Shown here in pieces: positions 1 through 8,652 of a stretch of 64,000 bases of DNA; the first letter of the stretch is position 1; every line of letters starts with the position of its first letter. Source of the stretch: Planctomycetota bacterium (lineage in GTDB: Bacteria; Planctomycetota; Uabimicrobiia; Uabimicrobiales; Uabimicrobiaceae); the NCBI GenBank assembly GCA_029260735.1, contig JAJDCR010000089.1, forward strand, positions 33,902-97,901, written 5' to 3'. The notes under the pieces were generated by a model that was given only the letters and a program-made list of their open reading frames with translations, had not been told where the DNA came from and made no database searches. A program made the position numbers and the translations under genes.

Positions 1-356
1 AAAAAGATAAAACTCATTTTGGAGATTGAGAGACAAATTTATCTTAAAAGTGAGAGAATATAAACCAACTAGCTTGATCTTATCCTAGGTTAAACCAGCT
101 CAAAAGGAACTAAAAATATATATAATCCCACTCTCATTTGACCGCCGAATGTAGGATTATATTCACCATGGGTAATAGAAAAAAATAAACAACATTCATC
201 TTGTATTTAGCCAATCTAAATACTATTCTTAATAAAATAAACACAGCTTATTATGAGATCACTTATTTTTATCTCAAATACAGCCGTCTCTTTGCAGGTC
301 TGATGCTACTCATTGTAAGATATAGGGCTATATATTACCTTCAAGAAAGGCCCATC
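1..356. other. Upstream intergenic stretch
   Basis: I see no convincing gene here. The reading frame of the following phosphatase runs back to position 201, but the residues before position 357 do not look like a leader peptide. A 9-bp inverted repeat (120-128 with 154-162, reading ATATAATCC and its complement) encloses a 25-nt loop and could be a hairpin or an operator. Nothing else stands out. Confidence 0.4.
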
Positions 357-2993
357 ATGAATCGCAAAGAGTTTTTTCATATTTTGATTTTAGCTACTTC
401 TATTTACTTTACTTTAGGTTGTAGCCAGAGCTCTCCTGTTTCCCGTGATCCTTACCTGCAAATGGGAACAAGCAACTCTGTTATTATTGTTTGGCGTACT
501 TCAAAGGCAATTGTCCCTAGAGTGCTTTTTTCGGAGGAGCTTGGAAGTTCTGGTAGAGAGGTTTTCAAGGAAGAAATAAGCTTGTGTTTATCTTCTGATT
601 CACACAATGATAACGAGGGGCAAACTTATCTCTTTAGCGCACCTAATAACACTCATCAATACCAGGCCCAGGTGAGAAACTTAAAAGCGGATACCATTTA
701 CTACTACAGTATTTATGACGGAAATGAAGTGGTTGCAGGAGGAGATTCCGAGCATTTTTTCCGTACTTATCCCAATGACAAGGATAATGAGAACACTCGA
801 CCTCTTCGTTTTTGGGTTCTGGGAGACTCCGGCACAGGAGGCAATGACCAAGAAAAAGTTTTCCAAGGATTACAAAAATACCTAGATAAAAATAATTTTT
901 CTTTGGATGGTTATCTCCATGTAGGTGATATGGCCTATGATCATGGACAGGACTGTGAGTTTCAGAATAACTTTTTTTCCGTTTATAAATCGCTTCTTCG
1001 TCAAGTAGTTTGCTGGCCAACCATAGGCAACCATGAATCTAGTACCGGAGAAATAGAAAACCGCCCCTACAATGACGCCTACATTCTCCCCACAAAAGCT
1101 GAAGCCGGAGGATTTCCCTCTGGCACAGAATCGTACTACTCCTTTGAGATTGGACCTATTCATTTTATTTCCTTAGACAGTCAAAATCTAAATCGCCGCC
1201 CTATCGGAGAAATGGCTTTGTGGCTAAAGAAAGATTTAGAAAAAAACAAAAAGGCTTGGATCATTGCTTACTGGCATCATCCACCTTACACCAAGGGAAC
1301 GCATGACAGTGACACCGAAATTCAGCATATCGAAATGCGCGAGCATATCATGCCGATTCTGGAATCGGGAGGAGTAGATTTAATTTTAGGAGGGCACTCT
1401 CATATTTATGAGCGATCTATGCTTATAGACGGAGCTTATGCAACTCCTACCACTTCAGCAAAAGTAATCCTTGACGATGGAGACGGGGACAAAAAAGGTG
1501 ATGGAGCTTATATTAAAAGCGCTGGAATACATCCTCATCAAGGAAGTGTTGCGATTGTTACAGGTAACGGAGGAGCCCGTCTTGGCCAAGACGGGATAAG
1601 CCCAGTTATGAAGAAAACTCTTCTAGTCCATGGATCAGTTGTTATTGAAATTCATCAAGATACTCTAGAAGTGGTAATGATTGACCAAAGAGGTCAAGTT
1701 CAAGACCGTTTTCATCTCGTCAAAAAAGGAAAAGTTCATCTATCTCACCTATCTAATGTTTGGGAGACAAATGGACCAGAACAAATTTTTTCCTCTCGCT
1801 ACTTCACTGACCAAACCCAAGTTACTCTCGTTGCTCGCCCGCAAGCTCCTGATGCTAAAATTTACTACACATTAGATGGAAGTGAACCTAGTTTTAAAGC
1901 TTTGCGCTACCAAAAGCCTATTTTGGTAAGAAAAACATGCGTACTTAAGGCATTTAGTGCTTGGCGCAATAATACCAGAGTCAGTCCAATATCTAGCCTT
2001 TCATACCAAAAATCAGAACCTGTTTTTGAACTCTCTCTTCAGGATATAAATTCAGAAAATATCCAGCAAGGAATCTCCCGCCAAAAAAAAAACCTCGCCT
2101 CCGGTAAAGTTGAAGAACAAGATATTGTAGATCAGGTAGCTTATTTTCCTGATAGTGAAACAGAGTCCAGGCACTCTATCCATTGGAGTGGATACTGGAA
2201 AGTTGAAAAAAAAGGATTGTATACTCTTTTTGGAGAATTAGACCAAGAAGTTGATTTGACTCTAAATCAGAAAATAGTTCTGAATAGTAAGAACAAAACT
2301 AGGGCTCAAATGGTTTCTTTATTTCCTGGTTTTTACCAATTAGACCTACGATTTTCTCCGAAGAACTCATCTCCTTGGATGGGAATAGGATACGAGCTCG
2401 CGAGAAAAAAAACTCCTATAGCTTTCCCTGCTAGTAGCCTGTTTATTCCTAGCGGAAAAAATAAACACAAATTTTTTTTATCTCGTATATCTTCTTCCCC
2501 TAATGATGCCGAAGAAAATGCGAATGGAAAAATAAATTTAGACAGCTCTGATTTAGATCTAGGAGAAAACTCCCAAACAATAGGTTTGTATTATCCTAAT
2601 TTAGACATCCCTGCTAAAGCAAAGATTCATCGTGCCTATTTGCAATTTTCCGTTGACGAAAAAGAAAGTGTAAAAGCCAAACTCAATATTCAAATCGAAA
2701 GAAAAAAACAAGCAAGAGCTTTTTATAAGAAAGATTACAACATATCACAGAGGAATCGTAGCCTCCACCAAGTTACCTGGTTTCCTGATCCCTGGAAAAA
2801 AGAAAAAGCTCAAGGAGAAAAACAAAGATCCCCTAATCTAAATTTTTTGATAAAAGAGTTAGTTCATTTACCAGGTTGGAAAAAAAGCAATCCCGTAGCT
2901 TTTATTCTTACCGGAAAAGGCCGTCGAACGGCTACTTCTTACGATAAATCTAGTTCAGAAGCCCCCTTCCTTTATGTGGAGTACACTCCTTGA
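357..2993 (+). CDS. Lipoprotein purple acid phosphatase-like metallophosphoesterase
   Basis: Predicted secreted lipoprotein phosphatase of 878 residues. Residues 1-22 form a lipoprotein signal ending in the lipobox LGC. An N-terminal fibronectin-like domain typical of purple acid phosphatases (DPYLQMG, then VIIVWRT) comes next. The metallophosphoesterase core shows GDSGTGG (~154), GDMAYDHG (~189), GNHE (~224), HHPPY (~307) and GGHSHIYE (~345), so all the usual metal-binding blocks are present. After the core there is a chitobiase/hexosaminidase C-terminal type segment (YYTLDGSEPS, ~502), a PA14-like stretch (~600-700) and a DNRLRE-like beta domain at the end. I chose ATG 357 because AGAAAGG lies 6 nt upstream and the signal peptide starts there; the frame extends further upstream. 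Substrate unknown; probably a phosphate monoester or diester outside the cytoplasm. Confidence 0.85.
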   Translation: MNRKEFFHILILATSIYFTLGCSQSSPVSRDPYLQMGTSNSVIIVWRTSKAIVPRVLFSEELGSSGREVFKEEISLCLSSDSHNDNEGQTYLFSAPNNTHQYQAQVRNLKADTIYYYSIYDGNEVVAGGDSEHFFRTYPNDKDNENTRPLRFWVLGDSGTGGNDQEKVFQGLQKYLDKNNFSLDGYLHVGDMAYDHGQDCEFQNNFFSVYKSLLRQVVCWPTIGNHESSTGEIENRPYNDAYILPTKAEAGGFPSGTESYYSFEIGPIHFISLDSQNLNRRPIGEMALWLKKDLEKNKKAWIIAYWHHPPYTKGTHDSDTEIQHIEMREHIMPILESGGVDLILGGHSHIYERSMLIDGAYATPTTSAKVILDDGDGDKKGDGAYIKSAGIHPHQGSVAIVTGNGGARLGQDGISPVMKKTLLVHGSVVIEIHQDTLEVVMIDQRGQVQDRFHLVKKGKVHLSHLSNVWETNGPEQIFSSRYFTDQTQVTLVARPQAPDAKIYYTLDGSEPSFKALRYQKPILVRKTCVLKAFSAWRNNTRVSPISSLSYQKSEPVFELSLQDINSENIQQGISRQKKNLASGKVEEQDIVDQVAYFPDSETESRHSIHWSGYWKVEKKGLYTLFGELDQEVDLTLNQKIVLNSKNKTRAQMVSLFPGFYQLDLRFSPKNSSPWMGIGYELARKKTPIAFPASSLFIPSGKNKHKFFLSRISSSPNDAEENANGKINLDSSDLDLGENSQTIGLYYPNLDIPAKAKIHRAYLQFSVDEKESVKAKLNIQIERKKQARAFYKKDYNISQRNRSLHQVTWFPDPWKKEKAQGEKQRSPNLNFLIKELVHLPGWKKSNPVAFILTGKGRRTATSYDKSSSEAPFLYVEYTP

Positions 2994-3058
2994 AATATAT
3001 AGAAACGAAAAAAAGCTAAAAGCAAGGAAAAATAAGAGCGAAAAGCATCCATTGTATT

Positions 3059-3090
3059 TGCATGTTTTTAAGGTACTGTGAAAAGAGTGC
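3059..3090 (+). repeat. Direct repeat, left copy
   Basis: This stretch, beginning TGCATGTTT and containing AAGGTACTGTGAAAAGAGT, recurs almost exactly at 3361-3392, 302 bp downstream. The preceding ~16 bases are also partly similar (AAAAGCA and AT-rich sequence). The two copies flank the inverted-repeat element. Thirty-one bp is too long for a normal target-site duplication, so a local duplication is more likely. Confidence 0.65.
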
Positions 3091-3109
3091 GCCTTAAAGT
3101 TGAAGGAAG

Positions 3110-3246
3110 AAAAAAGTTCACGCAAAGGCGCAAAGACGCCAAGGAGAAAAAGAGTCAAGACAAAAGATAAATTCGGAGAATTTTATCAACACAAAAATTC
3201 TTTAGATCTTCCTTTGCGATCTTTGCGTCTTTGCGTGAACTTTTTT
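3110..3246. repeat. Inverted-repeat element with ~35-bp arms
   Basis: The left arm (3110-3144) and right arm (3211-3246) are inverted repeats of each other with few mismatches. Both contain AAGTTCACGCAAAG followed by further CGCAAAG repeats, on opposite strands. The 66-bp centre has no coding potential. It looks like a small non-autonomous palindromic element of the type often scattered between bacterial genes; the family assignment is inference. Confidence 0.6.
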
Positions 3247-3360
3247 TTTCTTCAAAATCCACCTCGGAGGGGAAAAAATACAAAGGCGACAGCTTAAACT
3301 TAATGCTATTTGTGCCTGGGGCTAGCGCGACTAAACCGTAAAAAAAGCACCTAGATTAAA

Positions 3361-3392
3361 TGCATGTTTGTAAGGTACTGTGAAAAGAGTAA
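3361..3392 (+). repeat. Direct repeat, right copy
   Basis: Second copy of the ~31-bp repeat at 3059-3090, differing by about one base in the core. It ends immediately before the stop codon of the minus-strand gene at 3396. A weaker look-alike (TGCATATTTGTAAAG) occurs at about 13271. Confidence 0.6.
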
Positions 3393-3395
3393 CAA

Positions 3396-3809
3396 CTACT
3401 CTTCCTCATCGACATTTTCAATACTTTTTGACCACTCATTATAAAACAACAATTGTTCTTCTATCGAGACAGCTTCTGTGTCATCGTTGCTCGCAAAAAT
3501 ATCTACAATGTCACATAGATCTACATGCTTACCTAAAGTCATTTTATAAGCGCTTCTTCCTCCTCCCATGCTTCTGCACATTCCTGATGGATAGACATTA
3601 CGAGAAGCACCAAAACACTTTGGACGTAAGCCTTTCTTTTCTAGCTTTTTCCTCATTTTACATAGACACTCAAAATAATCTAAACCATGCGTTTTTAGCC
3701 TTTTATAGCCAAAGGTCACAGTTAGTTGGTAGTTGTCTTTTAGTAAAAATGTAGATTCGATAGTTTTTTTGTCGTTTATACTGACTAAGGCTATCCTATA
3801 TTTTTCCAA
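3396..3809 (-). CDS. Small conserved hypothetical protein
   Basis: A 137-residue soluble protein with no signal peptide or membrane segment. The middle reads YPSGMCRSMGGGRSAYKMTLGK. From memory this resembles a family of small uncharacterised bacterial proteins sharing a YPSGM...MG...AYK(L/M)T(L/M)GK signature, some of which I associate with immunity-like contexts; I cannot confirm that here. The start is TTG at 3807-3809, supported by AGGAAGG about 9 nt upstream; no ATG fits. It sits alone between the repeat element and a divergent PEP-CTERM gene. Function unknown. Confidence 0.6.
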   Translation of the reverse strand: MEKYRIALVSINDKKTIESTFLLKDNYQLTVTFGYKRLKTHGLDYFECLCKMRKKLEKKGLRPKCFGASRNVYPSGMCRSMGGGRSAYKMTLGKHVDLCDIVDIFASNDDTEAVSIEEQLLFYNEWSKSIENVDEEE

Positions 3810-4072
3810 AACACTCGCCTTCCTCTACTTTATGATTTTTTTCCAAAATCTGGTATCTTGAAAAACAAAAATTTTACAGACCCAATTAACATACGCGTTT
3901 TTGTTTTTACTTTGAGCGATTCAGATTTGCCTGGAAAAAAGAACAATATCTCTGTATAATCTATAGAATATTTCATCTATATAACAAATTTACATTTTAA
4001 TACTTCTGGTTATTTCCTCTTAATTGAGAATCAAGAGATGAGAAATCGCTTAAAGAAGAACGGAGAAACAAC

Positions 4073-4804
4073 ATGATAAAGGTATGCACTACAGCAATTG
4101 TTTTATTCATCTGGATTTGCCCAGCTTATTCTAGCTCCATAGTTGCCCCCAACCCCACTTTTGAAACAAACGAAGGTAATAGTAGCCTTACTGTTCCTTT
4201 TAATGGCCGTGCGCAAATACAAATGTTATTTGAAAGCTCACTATTTAGTGAGGGTCCATTACGGATTACAGGGTTAAGAGTAAGACAAGATGCTTCTCAG
4301 TCAGCAAGCGGGACATTTAATACCTCTGGTTTTAGAGTGGACATGTCCTCAACAACAGTAAATGCTTCCACTGCGGGATCTAATTTTAATAATAATCATG
4401 GAGTAAATCGTGCCACTGTTTTCAATTCCGCCCTAACACTTACTTATTCCAGTGGAAATACTCCTAACAACTTTAGTAGCCTGATCAACTTAAACCCTTT
4501 TGATTATGATCCCACAAGTGGTGAGAGTTTAATTATTCATTTTTTTAATTTTGACAATTTAGATACAGGTGAGTTTTTTGTTGACAGGGAAGTTTCCCCT
4601 GCCATTGCCGGTACATTTATAGCTCTTAATACCAGTAATCCCGATTCAGATACAGCTACTTTTACTCGCCAATCAGACTCTATGATAATTCTATTAGAAA
4701 CAGAGTCGCTCTCCTCTGTTCCAGAACCCTCCACATTTATTTTTCTTTGCTTAGCTCTTTTCGCCTGTCCTTTTTGCCGACGGATTACTCCGAATGCAAA
4801 ATAA
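4073..4804 (+). CDS. PEP-CTERM sorting domain protein
   Basis: A 243-residue exported protein. Residues ~1-21 are a signal peptide ending near PAYSS. The body is rich in Ser, Thr and Asn and looks all-beta, without a named domain I recognise. The C terminus carries the PEP-CTERM signal: VPEPST, a hydrophobic stretch, then a basic end (CRR). In known systems this tail is cleaved or anchored by an exosortase, which is not in this window. GGAG lies about 7 nt before ATG 4073. Its last 20 bases overlap the end of the convergent PP2C gene. Confidence 0.8.
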   Translation: MIKVCTTAIVLFIWICPAYSSSIVAPNPTFETNEGNSSLTVPFNGRAQIQMLFESSLFSEGPLRITGLRVRQDASQSASGTFNTSGFRVDMSSTTVNASTAGSNFNNNHGVNRATVFNSALTLTYSSGNTPNNFSSLINLNPFDYDPTSGESLIIHFFNFDNLDTGEFFVDREVSPAIAGTFIALNTSNPDSDTATFTRQSDSMIILLETESLSSVPEPSTFIFLCLALFACPFCRRITPNAK

Positions 4805-5396
4805 ACGAAATATCATCTTGTAGCTGGCCAGAGCGTAAACGAACTAAGTCAACCAAGAGTTGGGGGATATTCTCCCACTCTTGGTTGAGAATATTTTCAA
4901 TATTAGCCAGAGAAGTGTAATTAAACAGTCCATCTGAGCCAACCAATAGGGTCCCATCTAATTTGTAAGGCCCAAAGCTTACAGGAATAGAATCTCCACT
5001 TCCCAAGAGTGGTTTTCTATGCTGAAGAAAAGTGAGTTCCTGTTTAAATTCTGAATTAAAAAGCCAAGATTGAGAGTCTCCTACACTAGCTCCAAAAACA
5101 ATTTTTTCTCTAACGAAAGCTACTATACCGGTGGTTTCTCCGCAAGAAAAATCAAGAGCCATTTCATGATCCAGGTTTCGCATAATTTTTTCTAATACGA
5201 GCGGATCAGAGATGTCGGAGTGTTTTTTCAAGTAACTCCCCCAAAAAGAAACAAAATACTCTGCCGCTTCGCTTCCTCCACTAAAACCTCCCGCTCCATC
5301 CGCGAGCAAAAAAATATTTGTGTTATCCATTTGAAGAGCGATGGCTCGGTCATCACCTTTGCTTTGAGCTTGCTCAATAAAAACAATCGGTTTCAT
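4785..5396 (-). CDS. PP2C-family serine/threonine phosphatase
   Basis: A 203-residue cytoplasmic protein with the metal-binding motifs of PPM/PP2C phosphatases in the expected order: DGAGG (~34), GDS (~104), GSDGL (~149) and a late DD (~192). It is close to the minimum size for a single PP2C domain, with no extra sensor. It probably removes phosphate from Ser/Thr of proteins phosphorylated by Hanks-type kinases, but no kinase is adjacent. I preferred ATG 5396 to the upstream ATG at 5429 because AGGGG sits 8-9 nt before it and translation of MKPIVF fits the PP2C start. Tail-to-tail overlap with the PEP-CTERM gene. Confidence 0.82.
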   Translation of the reverse strand: MKPIVFIEQAQSKGDDRAIALQMDNTNIFLLADGAGGFSGGSEAAEYFVSFWGSYLKKHSDISDPLVLEKIMRNLDHEMALDFSCGETTGIVAFVREKIVFGASVGDSQSWLFNSEFKQELTFLQHRKPLLGSGDSIPVSFGPYKLDGTLLVGSDGLFNYTSLANIENILNQEWENIPQLLVDLVRLRSGQLQDDISFILHSE

Positions 5397-5494
5397 CAAG
5401 ACAACCCCTTTATTCTGAAATTTTCCCATATTCTTGCCATAAAAACTATGCTAGAGTTAAGACTAGTCCTTTAGCATTTTACAAGGAGTGGGTT

Positions 5495-6637
5495 ATGCGA
5501 AAGTTGGCTCTAGATGTTTCCATTAGTTTATACGTAATGATAGCTTTCCCTCTTATCTTTTTCCTGATCTTGCTATTTTTTATCTCAGAAACAGGAGCAA
5601 GCCGAGTTTTTGTTCTTTCTGCTTTTGCTGCCTTTCCCATTCCTGTTTTGCTGTGGTTTTCTGGGCGAGTAAAAAGATTTTCTTTGCCCGCCAAAAAGCT
5701 TTCTCTCTTTTTAGCTAGTCTATCCTTAGCTCTGCTTGCTTTTTTGTATTCGAATACTCCTCCAGGAGAGTCTTTGTCCAAGGAACAGCCTCAATCTATC
5801 TTTCTTCGTCAATACTCTTACCAAAGAACTTCTCTCGCCAATTTAGTTCCTGAAATCGATCAAGTCAAGCTAGGCAGTTATCTTTTCCCTTTGGTCGATC
5901 CCTTTATAGATAATGAACAGGGAAAACATATACGAGATTTGCTTTTAAAAGTTTATCGAGATATGGAAAACTCTCCCTCTTTTTCTCGCTTAGGTTCTGT
6001 TTTAAATTACTCTTACCGAGATATCTCCTTTGGAGGAGATTACGGTGGGCATCTTTACACCTATATTCCCTCTTCTTGGCAAAATTCATCCCGTTCAGCT
6101 ATTTTATTTCTTCACGGAAGTATGGGAAATTTCAAAGGATATTTGTGGCTATGGAAGCAATTTGCCGACACTCATAACTTTGCCATTATTGCTCCTAGCT
6201 TTGGCATGGGGAACTGGGATCAAAAAGGAGGGATTTTTGCGGTGGAAGAAGCTCGTCAATATGCGGTCGAAAAATTAGGAGTGAATCCTTCTGGTATTTA
6301 TTTAGCCGGAATTTCCAATGGAGGAAAAGGAGTTTCCCATGTGGGGCAAAAATACTCTGAATACTACCAAGGATTCATCTGTATTTCTCCTGTTTTAGAA
6401 ACAGATATTTTGCTCACTTGGCCTAAGAAAGAACAACCTATTTTAGTTCTTCATGGGGAAAAAGATAAGAGAATACCCCTTAAATTTTTACAAAAAGAAT
6501 TGGGAAGTCTACGCCAAAAAAGATTTTCCATCCAAGAAAAAATCTACGAAAAAGAAGATCATTTTCTTTTCTTCTCTTCCCCAGAAAAGATTTTTAGGGA
6601 TATAGACAAGTTTATTCAGGAAAATAAAGAAAACTAG
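5495..6637 (+). CDS. Membrane-anchored alpha/beta hydrolase
   Basis: A 380-residue protein. Three hydrophobic helices (roughly residues 8-32, 38-54 and 68-86) are followed by an alpha/beta hydrolase domain. The oxyanion turn is FLHGSMG (~205). The nucleophile elbow is GISNGG with Ser ~274, the acid is in GEKDKRIP (~322) and the histidine is in EDHF (~355). The layout resembles esterase/PHB-depolymerase-like or dienelactone-hydrolase-like enzymes; substrate unknown. AAGGAG lies 8 nt before ATG 5495. Divergent from the PP2C gene. Confidence 0.75.
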   Translation: MRKLALDVSISLYVMIAFPLIFFLILLFFISETGASRVFVLSAFAAFPIPVLLWFSGRVKRFSLPAKKLSLFLASLSLALLAFLYSNTPPGESLSKEQPQSIFLRQYSYQRTSLANLVPEIDQVKLGSYLFPLVDPFIDNEQGKHIRDLLLKVYRDMENSPSFSRLGSVLNYSYRDISFGGDYGGHLYTYIPSSWQNSSRSAILFLHGSMGNFKGYLWLWKQFADTHNFAIIAPSFGMGNWDQKGGIFAVEEARQYAVEKLGVNPSGIYLAGISNGGKGVSHVGQKYSEYYQGFICISPVLETDILLTWPKKEQPILVLHGEKDKRIPLKFLQKELGSLRQKRFSIQEKIYEKEDHFLFFSSPEKIFRDIDKFIQENKEN

Positions 6638-6647
6638 AAAATAGCTA

Positions 6648-6678
6648 TTGACTCTCCCCTGAGGGGAGACTTTACACT
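6648..6678 (+). promoter_or_regulatory. MerR-type promoter/operator
   Basis: A -35 box TTGACT (6648-6653) and a -10-like box TACACT (6673-6678) are separated by 19 bp, longer than the usual 17 and characteristic of promoters remodelled by MerR-family activators. The spacer contains a perfect dyad TCTCCCC-TGA-GGGGAGA. It lies 30 bp upstream of the MerR-family gene, so it is very likely that gene's own autoregulated promoter. Confidence 0.75.
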
Positions 6679-6708
6679 TAGGACACTTCCTTACTAGGAT
6701 TAGATAAT

Positions 6709-7509
6709 ATGATGTACACGATTGGTGAACTTTCTCGTATTACTGGTTTATCGGTAAAGGCGTTGCGTTTCTATCACAAGAAAGATCTTCTCGTTCCTCG
6801 CAGTGTAGACCGAGAAACAAAGTACCGCTACTATGACAAAGAAAATGTGGAAAAAGCGCGGATGATCCGAACTCTTCGATCTTTAAACTTGAGTTTGGAG
6901 GATATCCAAGAAATTCTTCGCTCAGGAGAAGAGCTTACAATAGCATTAGAAAAACACCGCCAGCGGATGCAGGATGAGGTTTCACGCTATCAAAACATTG
7001 TTCGCCAACTTGATCACTTACTCAAGAGTGAAGAGAAAATAGTTAAACTCTTAGCCAGTAAAATATCTGCCTTTGAGGAAAAGTATGTAGAAGAAATTTA
7101 TGTTGTATCTACTCGGTATATCGGAAACTATTTTGATAGTATCGATATCCTTCAAGAGATGTTCGAAAAAATCAAAGGACAAGTTACAGGAAGACCTTTG
7201 AATTTGTTTTACGAAATGGACTTTAAGGAGAAAGATGCTGATGTCGAGGCTTGTCTTCCGATTGCTTCGTCTTTAGTTTTACCGAAGGGAATCACTGCTC
7301 GTAAACTCTCTTCCACGAAAGTTATCTCTTGTATTTACTCGGGCTCTTTCCAAGATTTTGGACATGTTTATGAAGAAATGATGGAGCAAATCAAAAGCTT
7401 AGATTACAAAATGGGGCTTCCCATTCGAGAAGTCTATATCAAAGGCCCTGATACAGAGAAAAATGAAAACGATTACCAAACTGAAATACAAATTCCCATT
7501 GAAGATTAA
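6709..7509 (+). CDS. MerR-family regulator with GyrI-like effector domain
   Basis: A 266-residue transcription factor. Residues ~1-70 are a MerR winged helix (YTIGELSRITGLSVKALRFYHKKDLL, here given as its hallmark IGELS, LRFYH and YRYYD). A coiled-coil dimerisation helix follows (~75-125), and the C-terminal half (~130-266) resembles the GyrI-like/AraC effector-binding fold of the BmrR type, which senses small hydrophobic ligands. Two adjacent ATGs (6709, 6712) could start it; AGGA lies just upstream. The 19-bp-spaced dyad promoter at 6648-6678 fits autoregulation. A small membrane protein gene follows after 20 bp, probably in the same operon. Confidence 0.85.
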   Translation: MMYTIGELSRITGLSVKALRFYHKKDLLVPRSVDRETKYRYYDKENVEKARMIRTLRSLNLSLEDIQEILRSGEELTIALEKHRQRMQDEVSRYQNIVRQLDHLLKSEEKIVKLLASKISAFEEKYVEEIYVVSTRYIGNYFDSIDILQEMFEKIKGQVTGRPLNLFYEMDFKEKDADVEACLPIASSLVLPKGITARKLSSTKVISCIYSGSFQDFGHVYEEMMEQIKSLDYKMGLPIREVYIKGPDTEKNENDYQTEIQIPIED

Positions 7510-7529
7510 ATGAAGAAAGGTTGATTTCC

Positions 7530-7844
7530 ATGAAATCTAAATTAGCTCTGTTAGTTATTGTCCTAATTATTTTTGCCTCGTATACAGCTTACGTTTTTGT
7601 TAATCATAATGTTCTGGAGTTTAACAAAACTCTTCAATTTGATTCTTGGAGCATGCAAATTCTGATAGATTTGTGTCTCGCTGTCACCTTGATTTTTTTC
7701 TGGATTGTACGCGACGCTCTTGACCGAGGCAAATCACTAACTGTGCCTATAATTTATATTATTATATCAATTCCCACGGGATCAATAGGGATTTTTCTTT
7801 ATCTTATTCACCGAGAATTACAGTTGATAAAAGAAAAAACTTAG
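7530..7844 (+). CDS. Small three-helix membrane protein (DUF2834-like)
   Basis: A 104-residue integral membrane protein with three hydrophobic segments (residues ~5-24, 42-60 and 70-92). The second half, with ILIDL, FFWIVRDA and a final FLYLIHRE, resembles DUF2834-type small membrane proteins; this is from memory of the pattern. ATG 7530 is preferred over TTG 7521 because AAAGG ends 9 nt before it, while TTG would directly abut it. It lies 20 bp after the MerR-family gene and before a strong terminator, so it is probably the regulated partner of that gene. Confidence 0.65.
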   Translation: MKSKLALLVIVLIIFASYTAYVFVNHNVLEFNKTLQFDSWSMQILIDLCLAVTLIFFWIVRDALDRGKSLTVPIIYIIISIPTGSIGIFLYLIHRELQLIKEKT

Positions 7845-7861
7845 TTATTGGAATTCCTAAC

Positions 7862-7899
7862 AAAAAAAGCCCACAGAAATCAATTTCTGTGGGTTTTTT
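7862..7899 (+). terminator. Rho-independent terminator
   Basis: An 11-bp perfect stem (CCCACAGAAAT at 7870-7880 with its complement at 7883-7893) is followed by six T residues and preceded by an A-run. It ends the MerR/small membrane protein operon and, through the A-run, may also stop transcription coming from the opposite side. Confidence 0.8.
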
Positions 7900-7928
7900 C
7901 TTTGAGCGAGAACATGTGCTTCTTCAGT

Positions 7929-8585
7929 TTACTTGCGTTTACAATAAAACACGCCAAAAGAGAGAAGTAATAAGAGAAGAGCCGATGGCTCAGGAACAGC
8001 CGCTTCAAGAAAAGTCAGATTATCAAAGGCTACGGCATCTGGTTGGGGCTGCAGAGAGTCAAAAACCAGTCTGCGAATTAAAACGCCCTCTCCATCCACT
8101 CCAATAAATCCATTGGGAGTAGCATCATTCAAAACTAAGAGCTCTGAGAATAATACAGTTTCAATTAAGTTATTTGATAAATCAAAAACTTGAATGGCAT
8201 GGTCACTAGATCCCCATCCTTGAACATCTAGTCCTACGGCTGTAACAGCATTATCAAAAACAATTTCAAAATTACGAACTGTTAATTCAGCAAATCCGGG
8301 AGGATTAGAGGGACCATTAAAAATTCCAACGAGATTATTACTCAGCGCTTGGCTACCTAAAACACCTACTCCTACTCCAGAACCTGGCCCATCGATGAAA
8401 GGAATTCCACCAGGCTCCAGTGAATTAATATTGATTCCTTGAAGAGCCAAATCTACAATAGAGTCGGTATCAGGGGTGTCAAAAGTAATTACAGTTCCGC
8501 CAGAAATAGATCCAATGGGGACAGCAAAAATCTGTATTTGTCCAAGTAGTAGAAAAGTGAAAAGTAAGAGGATAATTTTTTTCAT
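7929..8585 (-). CDS. PEP-CTERM sorting domain protein
   Basis: A 218-residue exported protein. The signal peptide begins MKKIILLLF and ends near IFA. The body is probably a beta-sandwich binding domain (FDTPDTDSIVD, DGPGSGVGV) with no catalytic motif I recognise. The C terminus is AVPEPSALLLLLL ending in CKRK, a typical PEP-CTERM tail. The frame stays open upstream to 8690, but ATG 8585 has AAAGGA upstream and begins the signal peptide. It lies 67 bp downstream of the zinc-ribbon membrane protein gene on the same strand. Confidence 0.8.
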   Translation of the reverse strand: MKKIILLLFTFLLLGQIQIFAVPIGSISGGTVITFDTPDTDSIVDLALQGININSLEPGGIPFIDGPGSGVGVGVLGSQALSNNLVGIFNGPSNPPGFAELTVRNFEIVFDNAVTAVGLDVQGWGSSDHAIQVFDLSNNLIETVLFSELLVLNDATPNGFIGVDGEGVLIRRLVFDSLQPQPDAVAFDNLTFLEAAVPEPSALLLLLLSFGVFYCKRK

Positions 8586-8652
8586 CAGTTTCCTTTCTGT
8601 TATGTAGTATCTTACAATTATATCGCTTTTCTCTCTCAAAAGCAATTTTGAA

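Larger units (their letters stand above)
2994..3395. other. Repeat-bearing intergenic region
   Basis: There is no gene in this 400-base gap. It is built from a pair of ~31-bp direct repeats (3059-3090 and 3361-3392) that bracket a long inverted-repeat element (3110-3246). The short open frames on both strands here are by-products of the repeats. Confidence 0.6.

Noticed and set aside
201..356. Longer N terminus for the phosphatase from 201
   Set aside because: The extra 52 residues hold no leader features, while ATG 357 has a good ribosome site and starts a lipoprotein signal.
3810..4072. Promoter TATAAT at 3955 for the PEP-CTERM gene
   Set aside because: The nearest -35-like box (TTGCCT) is 22 bp away, too far to claim; no sigma-54 type site was seen either.
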